NCBI GenBank assembly: GCA_020427005.1
Contig: JAGQOY010000047.1
Location: 1-38,974 of the forward strand
From: Planctomycetales bacterium
GTDB taxonomy: Bacteria > Planctomycetota > Planctomycetia > Pirellulales > Pirellulaceae
Length of the DNA: 38,974 bases
Direction: 5' to 3'
Both the position numbers and the translations under genes were made by a program. The notes under the pieces are model-generated. The model did not search any database, was not told the DNA's origin, and saw only the letters and a list, made by a program, of their open reading frames with translations. Positions 7,623-15,344 of this stretch are shown here, one piece after another (position 1 is the stretch's first letter; every line of letters begins with the position of its first letter).

Positions 7623-10238
7623 GTGAAACATACCAGGCCTTCGGCGACAAACGCACCCCTCAGTTCTCGATCGCAGTGGGCAAACAGTACACGTCCAACT
7701 TGGCATCGACTGTACCACACGCCCTTACTATGGACGGCAATAGCATTTGCGTCAGGTATCGAGCTCGCCGAACACTTACCTGTGTCCTCCGTGTGGCTGC
7801 TTGCTCTATTTGGTTTTGCAAGCCTCGGGCTGTCCTTCCTGGGCGCTAGCCGGTTGCGTCTAACCATACCGATGGCTGCCACTGGATGTTGCCTTCTCGG
7901 TGCCGCCTACGCACTACTCTCAAGTCCAATACTCAGCGACTCACTTTCAGGTTCTGCCCAGCGCGGGTTCCAACCAATTGCGGTAAGAGCAATCATTACC
8001 ACGTCTGCATCGTGGAAACCCAATCCGTCATTTCGTGTGCAAGACCCAACAAGCCAACCTTGGATAACGCAATTTTGCCTTCGATGCTTGGAGGTCCAAG
8101 ATCGTGACCAATGGAAGCCAATGGTGGCCCTATGCCGATTCAGTGTTCCTGGACGAATCGATGACTTATTACCGGGAGATATTGTTGAGATTTATGGCTC
8201 GTTTGCGCGCATACAGCCTCCTACCAACCCTGGGGCCTTCGATTATGCGACGCGGTTTCAAGAAGATGGAATGTTAGTTAACCTGACAGCGGAGGATCGA
8301 CGGCAAATTGTGCGAGTAGGCCGTAGCCCGTCGTACGTAATCCGCCGCCTCCGAGCCCAACTTGTGCGCGCAGCCGACAATCACTTCCGATCTTATCTCA
8401 CTCCAACACATGCCTCTCTCGCGGCAGCATTAACTGTCGGTGCCCGCGAACAAGTTGAGTGGAGCGACCAGCAATCGTTGATGTTAACCGGGACCCTGCA
8501 CCTACTGGCGATCAGTGGGCTACATGTTGAGATTTTAGCGGGCAGTCTGGGATTGCTGCTCGTAACATTGGGCCTGAGGCCTCGTACCGTTTTTGTTGCC
8601 ATCGCGTTGACCGTTTGTACTTATGCATTCCTGGCAGGGGCTAAACCTCCAGTCGTACGCGCTGCTATCGTTGCTTCTGCTTACGCATATGCCCGCTGGC
8701 GAGGATTCACACCAAATCTGGCCAATATATTGAGTTTAGCGGCTCTAGGATTGATGATTGCGCGCGTCTCCAACCTCTGGAATGTTGGTGTTCAGCTGTC
8801 GTTCCTGGCCGTTATTACGATAGCCATATTTGTCCTTGGAAATAAACAACAAGCAAAACATTCAACGCTCGCCCGAACGCTCGATGAGAATCTGACAGGA
8901 ATAGCTTGGTGGATGAGGGTGCTATGGACTCGCGTTGGCGAAATGCTGAGACTTAGTTTCTGGGTATGGTTAATCACTAGCCCACTCATTTGGCAGTACT
9001 TTCACATCGTGTCACCTATTTCCGTACCCTTGAATGTCGGAATTTCGATACCCTTAGTTGCAAGCCTACTTGCAAGCCTTGGGCTGGCAATAGGTGGCAG
9101 CATTCCGGTTTTCGGGCAACTCTGCGCTAGCGTAGCCTCCTTTAGCCTAGATACCATCACTAGGTTAATAGATATGGGAGAAGCCGCTCCTTGGGGACAC
9201 TACTGGCTTCCGTCACCTCCGGTTTGGTGGTCGGTAGCTTTCTATTGCACTACGGTCTTTTGGCTATTCCGCTTTGGTGCTCGCCGTCGTGTGTTACTTG
9301 GATGTTTACTCACAATGTGGCTGGCAGGAGGCATTTTGTGGTGTGAATTTGGGTTTTCGCGCGCGTCCCACTCAGGACGCCAAGCAGCATCTATCGTCCC
9401 AATTGAATCCGTGGACCCTGAACTCCGCTGTACGTTTCTTGACGTCGGGCACGGCACTAGCGTGATTGTTGAATTACCGGACGGTAGAGTGTGGCTATAC
9501 GATGCCGGACGGCTTGGCGCAGACGAACGCAGTTTTGAAACGATGGCCAATGCCCTGTGGCACTTGGGAGCATCCAAGATCGACACTGTATTCCTGTCTC
9601 ATGCAGATGCAGATCATTACAACGGCCTCTCAGGCCTGCTGAAACGCTTCACCATTGGGAAAATCGCGAGTACTTCACATTTTTGGCAATCCACTGAAGT
9701 GGATGTTGAGAATCTCCGTCAGCAGATACTGAAGTCTGGAACACCTACAGACGTACTTGCGAGCAATCTTCAGGGACAAACTTCCGGTACCCATTGGAGC
9801 ATTCTTCACCCGTCTGCAAATCTACAGGCTTCTACCGATAACGAGAGCAGCCTGTGCTTATGTCTGGAGTACGCAGGCAAACGCATTTTGTTACCTGGAG
9901 ACTTGGAAGGATCCGGCCTAATAAATCTGACTCGCTTGCCTCCCAGGCCCTGTCATGTGCTCATGGCACCGCATCACGGTAGCGTTACTTTCAACCCCCA
10001 ACAAATCCTCAATTGGTGCCAACCAGACATCGTTGTCATTAGCGGAAATCACCGAGCCCTACAGCCGCGAGTACTTCAATACTATTCTCTCCCCCAAGCT
10101 GAAACAGCAATTACATTCAGAGACGGCGCTATCCAGATACGAATCGGGCCCACTGGGAATCTCTCGACATGGCACTGGGTCAAAGATGATTGGCAGTTAA
10201 TCTCTAGTCAGAGATCCAGGCCATCTGCCTCAAGATGA
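7623..10238 (+). CDS. comEC: ComEC/Rec2 family DNA-uptake channel protein
   Basis: 871 residues, a full-length ComEC. Hydrophobic helices near residues 35-100 precede a soluble DUF4131-type region (about 110-240). The polytopic competence domain follows (about 250-570) with the family phrase LTGTLHLLAISGLHVEILAG. The C-terminal metallo-beta-lactamase-like domain (from about 595) has LDVGHGTSVIVELPDGR, FLSHADADHYNGL (the HxDxDH metal motif) and MAPHHGS. ComEC transports one strand of incoming DNA across the inner membrane, and the C-terminal domain has been proposed as the nuclease for the other strand. The start is a GTG at 7623. The last 31 bp overlap the 3' end of the convergent sigma factor gene. 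Confidence 0.95.
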   Translation: MKHTRPSATNAPLSSRSQWANSTRPTWHRLYHTPLLWTAIAFASGIELAEHLPVSSVWLLALFGFASLGLSFLGASRLRLTIPMAATGCCLLGAAYALLSSPILSDSLSGSAQRGFQPIAVRAIITTSASWKPNPSFRVQDPTSQPWITQFCLRCLEVQDRDQWKPMVALCRFSVPGRIDDLLPGDIVEIYGSFARIQPPTNPGAFDYATRFQEDGMLVNLTAEDRRQIVRVGRSPSYVIRRLRAQLVRAADNHFRSYLTPTHASLAAALTVGAREQVEWSDQQSLMLTGTLHLLAISGLHVEILAGSLGLLLVTLGLRPRTVFVAIALTVCTYAFLAGAKPPVVRAAIVASAYAYARWRGFTPNLANILSLAALGLMIARVSNLWNVGVQLSFLAVITIAIFVLGNKQQAKHSTLARTLDENLTGIAWWMRVLWTRVGEMLRLSFWVWLITSPLIWQYFHIVSPISVPLNVGISIPLVASLLASLGLAIGGSIPVFGQLCASVASFSLDTITRLIDMGEAAPWGHYWLPSPPVWWSVAFYCTTVFWLFRFGARRRVLLGCLLTMWLAGGILWCEFGFSRASHSGRQAASIVPIESVDPELRCTFLDVGHGTSVIVELPDGRVWLYDAGRLGADERSFETMANALWHLGASKIDTVFLSHADADHYNGLSGLLKRFTIGKIASTSHFWQSTEVDVENLRQQILKSGTPTDVLASNLQGQTSGTHWSILHPSANLQASTDNESSLCLCLEYAGKRILLPGDLEGSGLINLTRLPPRPCHVLMAPHHGSVTFNPQQILNWCQPDIVVISGNHRALQPRVLQYYSLPQAETAITFRDGAIQIRIGPTGNLSTWHWVKDDWQLISSQRSRPSASR

Positions 10239-10765
10239 AGCTTTAACTGGTTTCGTGCACGTGAAAGTCGACTTCGTACTGTACCTAAGTTGATATTGAG
10301 GATTTCCGCAATTTCCTCATATGAAAGGTCTTCCATTTCGCGCATCACTAAAATTGTGCGGTGCTCCTCAGTAAGACTATCCAGGGCAAATCGTAATTTG
10401 GCGATGCGTTCATCACGTAGAAGAGGCTCGTCAGGCGATTCTAAAGGGTCAACCGGATCACTGCCAGTAATTTCTCTTGATTGTTCGATCGAAAGTTCCG
10501 CCCGCCTTTTTCGCTGACGACTCAACGCATTGTTAAATGCTATTCGGTACAACCATGTAAAGAACTTGCTATTACCCTGAAAAGTATCCAGTTTGATATA
10601 AGCTTGCACAAATGAGTCTTGGACAACATCCTCTGCCTCATCGTGAGAACCGACTATTTGCAACATTGCGTTGAACAGTCTGTCCTGGAATCGTTCGACC
10701 AGATGACCATAGGCGCGACTGTCACCGGCGAGCGATTCGCGAATCAGATCTTGTTCGGACTTCAC
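10208..10765 (-). CDS. ECF-type RNA polymerase sigma factor
   Basis: 185 residues. Region 2 (about 20-90) contains AEDVVQDSFVQAYIKLDTFQG and FFTWLYRIAFNNALSRQRKRR. Region 4 (about 125-180) contains LTEEHRTILVMREMEDLSYEEIAEILNINLGTVRSRLSRAR, split here only for reading as the helix-turn-helix. A hydrophilic linker joins the two. The protein recruits RNA polymerase to its own promoter set. The start is a GTG at 10765. No anti-sigma gene is adjacent: downstream lies comEC on the opposite strand, overlapping by 31 bp, and upstream is a terminator and an unrelated small gene. Control must therefore come from elsewhere or from its own transcription. Confidence 0.95.
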   Translation of the reverse strand: MKSEQDLIRESLAGDSRAYGHLVERFQDRLFNAMLQIVGSHDEAEDVVQDSFVQAYIKLDTFQGNSKFFTWLYRIAFNNALSRQRKRRAELSIEQSREITGSDPVDPLESPDEPLLRDERIAKLRFALDSLTEEHRTILVMREMEDLSYEEIAEILNINLGTVRSRLSRARNQLKLHLEADGLDL

Positions 10766-11195
10766 GCTTGTGCTTCGTCAAAGGGCAGGAGGACGAGAAT
10801 TGTGAGTAAAAATGAAAGAGTCGCTGGTACACACTATACGTCGGTACATTCCTAAGAAGTTTGGTTTTCCCAGCCTAGTAATCGACTCTAAATCCCACGT
10901 ATCGGGAAATCGAAAGCTATTTGCGTTCTAATTGGTTCTTTTTCAATTCCCACTATAGCTACCTCCACCGTTTTTCCCACCGTTGCCCCTTCGCCATCGA
11001 AGTAGCCTTTCCCGGGGAATGGTTAAGAATACAGCTTAATGATTAAGAAAACAGCCGAGCTTTTTTAGCTCGGCTGAAACGCGATCGATATTGGCAAACT
11101 TAAGAATGTGGTCGGCCTATTCCTGTTCGCAAATGCAAATGCGATGGCATTGGCACTTTATCGCAGGCTGCTTTCCCCCCTCCATCCCACCAAAA
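10766..11195. other. 430-bp intergenic region upstream of the sigma factor gene
   Basis: This region carries the intrinsic terminator of the small secreted-protein gene (11052-11076, minus strand) and must hold the promoter of the sigma factor. I looked for an ECF-type GGAAC/CGTC promoter pair that would suggest autoregulation and found none convincing. The short plus-strand open frames here lack start signals. Confidence 0.45.
11046..11076 (-). terminator. Intrinsic terminator of the small secreted-protein gene
   Basis: On the minus strand, cagccgagct and agctcggctg form a perfect 10-bp stem (11076-11067 and 11061-11052) with a 5-nt A-rich loop, followed by ttttctt. It lies about 120 bp past the stop codon at 11196. 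On the plus strand no T-run follows, so it acts on minus-strand transcripts. Confidence 0.85.
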
Positions 11196-11543
11196 CTAAA
11201 AGCCAATCCTCAATCGTACTCGCGGACCACCAATGGTTATTCCGCTTCCGTACCCGTATCCGTAGCCACCATAATAGGGCAATCCCGGCGAGTAAGCTCG
11301 GTAGGTGGAATAGGGTACAAAACCTCCAGTACCAATGACCACGCTTGGTGAACGCGAGTAACTTCCGTAACCGTAGTTCCCATAGTTCGAGTAATACCCC
11401 CCCGTTGGCACAACTACAACGCCGGTGCTGCAACCACCACCATGGTGGTGGTGACCATACTGGGCATTTGCCACGCTCAAAGAGGAAGCGGAAAGGGTTA
11501 AACCTACCGCGGCTGCCATCATCAGAATGTACTTGCTCATCAT
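11196..11543 (-). CDS. Small secreted Gly/Tyr/His-rich protein
   Basis: From the start at 11543 this is 115 residues. The N-terminus MMSKYILMMAAAVGLTLSAS leads into a signal peptide with a likely cleavage after ANA (about residue 26). The mature protein is low-complexity: it begins QYGHHHHGGGC and then alternates Gly, Tyr, Ser and Pro (YGGYGYGYGSG near the end). The single Cys beside four His might bind metal, or be accidental. The frame extends upstream to 11621, but gaggggtgag just before 11543 and the signal peptide favour the internal start (11540 is equally possible). It ends with its own strong terminator. The role is unknown; similar Gly/Tyr-rich exported proteins are often cell-surface or envelope components. 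Confidence 0.7.
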   Translation of the reverse strand: MMSKYILMMAAAVGLTLSASSLSVANAQYGHHHHGGGCSTGVVVVPTGGYYSNYGNYGYGSYSRSPSVVIGTGGFVPYSTYRAYSPGLPYYGGYGYGYGSGITIGGPRVRLRIGF

Positions 11544-11748
11544 ACTCACCCCTCGGATTAGGAATTTGGCGCGATCCAACTCACACCATGCATCAGAGTA
11601 CGAATTCAACCCCCGTGCCATTTCCTAGAAAAATCCGAGTACGGACTTAACGTGGTCAATTCATACCTTTGAAAGCAAAGAGGTATTTCATCCATAAAGA
11701 GATGTGTCAATTTAGCGACAAACGCCTATCAAAATGATACACCCCCCG

Positions 11749-13209
11749 TTACTTTACTTTTGAGGAAAAATCCGGATTGGGAGTGGGCATTTGCGCGTCG
11801 ATCTTCTGCCGCCAATCGGAGAGTCGCAGTCTTAGTCGGTCCGCCAAATCAGCATGTGTTGCAGCCAAGTTATTGCTTTCGCCGAGATCTGCTGCGAGGT
11901 CGTATAGCTCTAACCGATCATCCTCGAAATACTCGAGCAACTTGTAATCCCCCATGCGAATGGCTCCTACTGGAGTCGTCGTCGGGTAGTAATGGGGATA
12001 ATGAAAGAAGAGTGCGCGCGGTTCCAACGGAGTTTCCGGGTCAAATAGGACCGGAGTTAGATTGATTCCATCTAGAGATTCGGCGTTTTCTAGCCCACAT
12101 AGAGTAAGAATTGTGGTGTACAGATCTGTCACCATAACTGGCTGGGTGCATTGAGCACCCTTAATAGCACCCGATGCGCGAATTATGAGTGGTACTCGAA
12201 TGCCACCTTCATACAGAGAACCTTTGCCACTGCGCAAGGGAGCATTACTGGTAATGGTAAGCGGCTGGCCCTCGAAGGGATCCTGGCCAATATACCCTCC
12301 ATTGTCGCTGGCAAACACTACGATCGTTTCGTCCGCAACTCCATTCTTTTCCAAACACTCCATTACACGGCCAACGCTTTCATCCAAACTCTTTATCATC
12401 GCCGCGTATTCAGGATTCTGGTGAATTGAGTTGGCAGTTGGTTTGTGCCGAAAGTAGTTGATATCCGCCTCTTTGGCTTCAATAGGTGTATGTGGCGCAT
12501 GATGTGCCAAGTACAAGAAAAACGGTCTGTCACCTGCGCGTTCAATGACCCGCACGGCCTCATCCGTCAATCTGTCCGTCAAGTATTCTCCTGGCTGTCC
12601 AAAATGAAGACCGGGGACATAGCGAAACCCGCCAAAACGCTGATCACCGTTGTAGGGCCAAAAGAAAGTTTGTGGTGCTCCCCAATGGGTTCCACCTATG
12701 TTCACATCAAACCCTTGCGTTTCCGGGTAATGTTCTGCATCTCCCAAATGCCATTTGCCAATCATGGCGGTCAAATACCCCGCCGATTGCAACCGTTCAG
12801 CGATGGTAATCTCCTCAAGTGCCAAGTCATGATTGGAGTTGGCTTGCAGTAGTTTACGGTTTCTGGGCCCACTCCTTGAGCCTTCGGACCAAATGGTCAT
12901 GTGAAGTCGAGCGGCATGTTTGCCGGTCAATATTGCCGCTCTGGTTGGTGAGCACACGGGCATAGCATAAGCTGACCGAAACAGAATTCCTTCCCGAGCC
13001 AAGTTATCGATACACGGACTTTCATGGTAATCCGCACCGTAGCAACCCAGGTCGGACCAACCCAAATCATCGGCAAGTATGAATACAACATTTGGTTGCC
13101 GCTTCTTATTCTCCTCTTCGGCACGCGCATCACGCAACCCAAAAGGAGTCGACAGGAACGCAAGCAGGCATAACGCGGAACTGATAGGTTGCGATTCATT
13201 CAGACTCAT
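11749..13209 (-). CDS. Secreted Cys-type sulfatase (arylsulfatase family)
   Basis: 486 residues from the ATG at 13209, which has gaggag 6 nt upstream; the frame continues to 13290 but those 27 residues look untranslated. A signal peptide (residues 1-30, ending ARA) is followed by the sulfatase fold: FILADDLGWSDLGCYG with metal-binding Asp pair, then VCSPTRAAILTGK, where Cys86 would be converted to formylglycine, then GKWHLG, HHAPHTPIE, FASDNGG and the C-terminal DYKLLEYFEDDRLELYDL. It hydrolyses sulfate esters outside the cytoplasm; planctomycetes use many such enzymes on algal polysaccharides. The Cys-type signature needs a formylglycine-generating enzyme, which is not encoded nearby. The truncated haemoglobin gene lies 120 bp upstream on the same strand. 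Confidence 0.95.
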   Translation of the reverse strand: MSLNESQPISSALCLLAFLSTPFGLRDARAEEENKKRQPNVVFILADDLGWSDLGCYGADYHESPCIDNLAREGILFRSAYAMPVCSPTRAAILTGKHAARLHMTIWSEGSRSGPRNRKLLQANSNHDLALEEITIAERLQSAGYLTAMIGKWHLGDAEHYPETQGFDVNIGGTHWGAPQTFFWPYNGDQRFGGFRYVPGLHFGQPGEYLTDRLTDEAVRVIERAGDRPFFLYLAHHAPHTPIEAKEADINYFRHKPTANSIHQNPEYAAMIKSLDESVGRVMECLEKNGVADETIVVFASDNGGYIGQDPFEGQPLTITSNAPLRSGKGSLYEGGIRVPLIIRASGAIKGAQCTQPVMVTDLYTTILTLCGLENAESLDGINLTPVLFDPETPLEPRALFFHYPHYYPTTTPVGAIRMGDYKLLEYFEDDRLELYDLAADLGESNNLAATHADLADRLRLRLSDWRQKIDAQMPTPNPDFSSKVK

Positions 13210-13329
13210 GCGAATCTCCTCAATCAAAACGTCGGCAATAGGAATTCCATTACCTGCTTGTGATCTTTTGGCGGCATGCAGTACACCCACATCGATTGTT
13301 GGCGAACTGTTCCGGCTACGGCTACCTAA

Positions 13330-13713
13330 CTACCCATCGACGTTGGCCGCGCCAGTGATTTTGTCGCGAAACATGGCAATCTGCACTAGAGCCATATCGA
13401 TATCATGCGAATCGATACTTGCAGCCTCGAGCGCCGTTACAAAGTGATTGCAAAAGCGATTAAAATGATGACTACCAATACCTCGTCCTGCGTGAATTCG
13501 AGTTAGTTCCGCACCCGAGTAGGCAACTGGCCCACCAAAAGCAGCAGCCAGAAAGTGGTACTGCATGCGCCGCAAACGTTGAACATCTGTAGTTTCAAAG
13601 AAACCCTTCAGCTCCTCGTCCGCCAGGATGCGATCATACATATCATTCACGATTGCCAGCATGCCAACTTCACCACCTAGCCGATCGAAAAGTTGCTTTG
13701 TCGGGTCATTCAT
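13330..13713 (-). CDS. Group 1 truncated haemoglobin (TrHbN-like)
   Basis: 127 residues, the usual length for a 2-on-2 truncated globin. The start LFDRLGGEVGMLAIVNDMYDRIL and the segment YHFLAAAFGGPVAYSGAEL match the family. Tyr26 aligns with B10, Gln51 with E11, and His74 in IHAGRGI with the proximal haem ligand. In Mycobacterium tuberculosis TrHbN the same Tyr/Gln pair stabilises bound oxygen and supports nitric-oxide dioxygenation, so NO detoxification is the likely role here; this is inference by alignment. It lacks the N-terminal extension of the mycobacterial protein. It reads in the same direction as the downstream sulfatase, but the 120-bp gap gives no evidence for an operon. Confidence 0.92.
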   Translation of the reverse strand: MNDPTKQLFDRLGGEVGMLAIVNDMYDRILADEELKGFFETTDVQRLRRMQYHFLAAAFGGPVAYSGAELTRIHAGRGIGSHHFNRFCNHFVTALEAASIDSHDIDMALVQIAMFRDKITGAANVDG

Positions 13714-13846
13714 TTGAAGTTCTTCTTTCTTCTACTCGCCTCGTACGATACGTGTACCGGGACGAAGGAAGGTAGTCATTCGCATGTTTTTCGCCAGCAT
13801 ACCACATTTGCACTTCGACGTAATTCTATTAATGCCACCGTGGGAC

Positions 13847-13874
13847 TTGCATCTCCCATCGGGACAGTCATAAT
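13847..13874 (+). promoter_or_regulatory. Possible sigma-70-like promoter of the DAHP synthase leader
   Basis: TTGCAT at 13847-13852 and CATAAT at 13869-13874 are 16 bp apart, a weak -35 and a good -10 match. Transcription would start near 13880, at or next to the ATG of the leader peptide, which would make that message leaderless and would explain why the peptide has no Shine-Dalgarno sequence. An upstream promoter is equally possible. Confidence 0.35.
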
Positions 13875-13880
13875 GGTTGA

Positions 13881-13946
13881 ATGACTACTTCCTACCCATT
13901 TACGTTTTACTTTTTTACCGCCGCCACTCCATTTCGGGGCGCTTGA
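13881..13946 (+). CDS. Phe/Tyr-rich leader peptide of the DAHP synthase gene
   Basis: A 21-codon frame begins MTTSYPFTFYFFTAA and ends at TGA 13944-13946. Seven of 21 residues are Phe or Tyr, with six of them packed in codons 5-12, resembling the pheL/pheST-type leader peptides that sense charged tRNA-Phe. It sits directly upstream of an antiterminator segment and an intrinsic terminator that precede a DAHP synthase gene, the first enzyme of the Phe/Tyr pathway. When charged tRNA is scarce, ribosomes would stall in the aromatic run and let the antiterminator form. It has no clear ribosome binding site and may be leaderless. It is far too short to have another evident function. Position, composition and RNA folding all agree, but nothing here is experimental. 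Confidence 0.72.
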   Translation: MTTSYPFTFYFFTAATPFRGA

Positions 13947-13997
13947 GTAGTATGTAGGCAAAAAGACACATAACTCCAGTCAAACCTAAGCCCCGAA
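13932..13997 (+). promoter_or_regulatory. Antiterminator pairing of the putative DAHP synthase attenuator
   Basis: The segment ttcggggc at 13933-13940, in the last codons of the leader peptide, is the exact complement of gccccgaa at 13990-13997, the 5' arm of the terminator. A U-G pair (13932 with 13998) and, across a 2-nt bulge, further A-U pairs could extend it. A ribosome stalled at codons 5-12 leaves this segment free; a ribosome that reaches the stop codon covers it and lets the terminator form. Confidence 0.65.
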
Positions 13998-14022
13998 GGT
14001 CATTCTTCGGGGCTTTTTTTTG
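13988..14022 (+). terminator. Intrinsic terminator in the DAHP synthase leader (attenuator)
   Basis: aagccccgaag (13988-13998) and cttcggggctt (14005-14015) form a perfect 11-bp stem with a 6-nt loop, followed directly by an uninterrupted T-run to about 14021. It points at the plus strand, lies 42 bp after the leader peptide stop and 50 bp before the DAHP synthase start. No other plus-strand gene lies upstream for it to terminate, which favours an attenuator. Confidence 0.88.
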
Positions 14023-14071
14023 GCGTTTTGGTTGAATTTCCCCACCTATCAACACGACAAGGAAAGCCCAA

Positions 14072-15109
14072 ATGATCATCGTAATGGAAAAGAATGCTAC
14101 ACCAGAACAAATTGCACATATGACTGAACGTGTGCAGCAGCTCGGTCTTAAGGCTCATGTGATTCATGGTACCGAACGGACGGTCATTGCTGCAGTAGGT
14201 GATGAACGAGGCGCCAAAAAAGAGTCCCTGGAAGTAGGACCCGGTGTAGCAGAAATAGTCCCCATCTTGGCACCGTACAAAGTAGCCAGCCGAGAATTGA
14301 AGCCTGATCCGACTCAGGTGCAAGTGCTCGACTTTAAAGCAGGTGCTGGGGTCGTAGGAGTGATCGCTGGCCCTTGCTCGGTCGAGAGTGAGGAACAAAT
14401 ACTCTCGGCCGCCCACGCAGTTAAGAGGGCAGGTGCAACTGCGTTGCGCGGCGGAGCGTTCAAACCTCGTACTAGCCCCTACAGTTTTCAAGGACTCAAG
14501 GAAGTTGGCCTAAAACTATTGGCACTCGCACGGCAAGAAACTGGATTGGCGGTTGTAACAGAAGTAATGAGTACAGAAGAGGTTGAACTTGTTGCCAACT
14601 ACGCTGATGTGCTTCAAATAGGCGCTCGAAATATGCAGAATTACCGCCTATTGGAGGCCGTTGGGAATTGCGGCCGACCGGTGCTTTTGAAACGCGGAGC
14701 CAGTGCAACGATTGAAGAGTGGTTGCTCGCCGCCGAATATATTCTTAATGAGGGAAATCCTAATGTGATGTTGTGCGAACGTGGAATCCGTACTTTCGAG
14801 GGCCACACACGATTTACACTACCACTAGCAACAGTTCCCTACTTACACCGCAAAACACACCTACCTGTCATTATCGATCCTAGCCATGGTACCGGCCATT
14901 CCTATTTGGTACCCGACATGGCGATCGCCGCCGTAGCGGCTGGAGCCGACGGACTGATTATCGAAGTTCACCCAACTCCCGAAACAGCCATGAGTGATGG
15001 CTACCAGTCACTCACTTTCCCGCAATTCGAGGAGACTATGGCTCGCTGCATTCGAGTTGCCGAAGCTATCGACAAATCCGTCTGCACAATGCCTGTTGCT
15101 GCAACCTAA
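14072..15109 (+). CDS. aroF: 3-deoxy-7-phosphoheptulonate (DAHP) synthase, type I-beta
   Basis: 345 residues. The enzyme condenses phosphoenolpyruvate and erythrose 4-phosphate in the first step of aromatic amino acid synthesis. Residues 1-75 form an N-terminal ferredoxin/ACT-like regulatory domain beginning [17 protein letters not shown], as in the Thermotoga enzyme, where Tyr and Phe bind and inhibit. The TIM barrel follows with [11 protein letters not shown] (metal-ligand Cys), [37 protein letters not shown] and [10 protein letters not shown] (metal-ligand His), all intact. The ATG has aagga about 8 nt upstream. An apparent Phe/Tyr leader-peptide attenuator precedes it, so transcription and activity may both respond to the same end products. 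No other aromatic-pathway gene is adjacent. Confidence 0.95.
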   Translation: MIIVMEKNATPEQIAHMTERVQQLGLKAHVIHGTERTVIAAVGDERGAKKESLEVGPGVAEIVPILAPYKVASRELKPDPTQVQVLDFKAGAGVVGVIAGPCSVESEEQILSAAHAVKRAGATALRGGAFKPRTSPYSFQGLKEVGLKLLALARQETGLAVVTEVMSTEEVELVANYADVLQIGARNMQNYRLLEAVGNCGRPVLLKRGASATIEEWLLAAEYILNEGNPNVMLCERGIRTFEGHTRFTLPLATVPYLHRKTHLPVIIDPSHGTGHSYLVPDMAIAAVAAGADGLIIEVHPTPETAMSDGYQSLTFPQFEETMARCIRVAEAIDKSVCTMPVAAT

Positions 15110-15344
15110 TTTCTACGTCTCTAGCTAGAAATAAGACTGCTCAGTGAGCTGATTTTGCTATTGTTTTCTTGGTGACACTTCCCTTCATTAATTAGACTAG
15201 TACTAGTTCCAGTATTGGTCTGCTTTTTTCCGAGGTTATCCAACCCATAAGTTGGATCATCGCTGAATCGAGGGCAGCCTCCTTTGAGGCAAGGATGCGA
15301 GTATGTAGACAGCTAGTTTTTCGTAGACCGTGGAGGCAAAGTCC

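Noticed and set aside
13693..13884. 63-codon plus-strand frame upstream of the DAHP synthase leader, whose stop overlaps the leader ATG (atga)
   Set aside because: It begins inside the antisense of the haemoglobin gene, has no ribosome binding site and no conserved-looking content; the overlap with the leader start is noted but probably chance.
15238..15257. Stem-loop atccaac/gttggat with a 6-nt loop after the DAHP synthase gene
   Set aside because: A perfect 7-bp stem, but no T-run follows on either strand, so it is not called as a terminator.
15277..15290. Small hairpin gcctc/gaggc upstream of the DUF1559-like gene
   Set aside because: Only 5 bp; no conserved riboswitch feature could be recognised around it.
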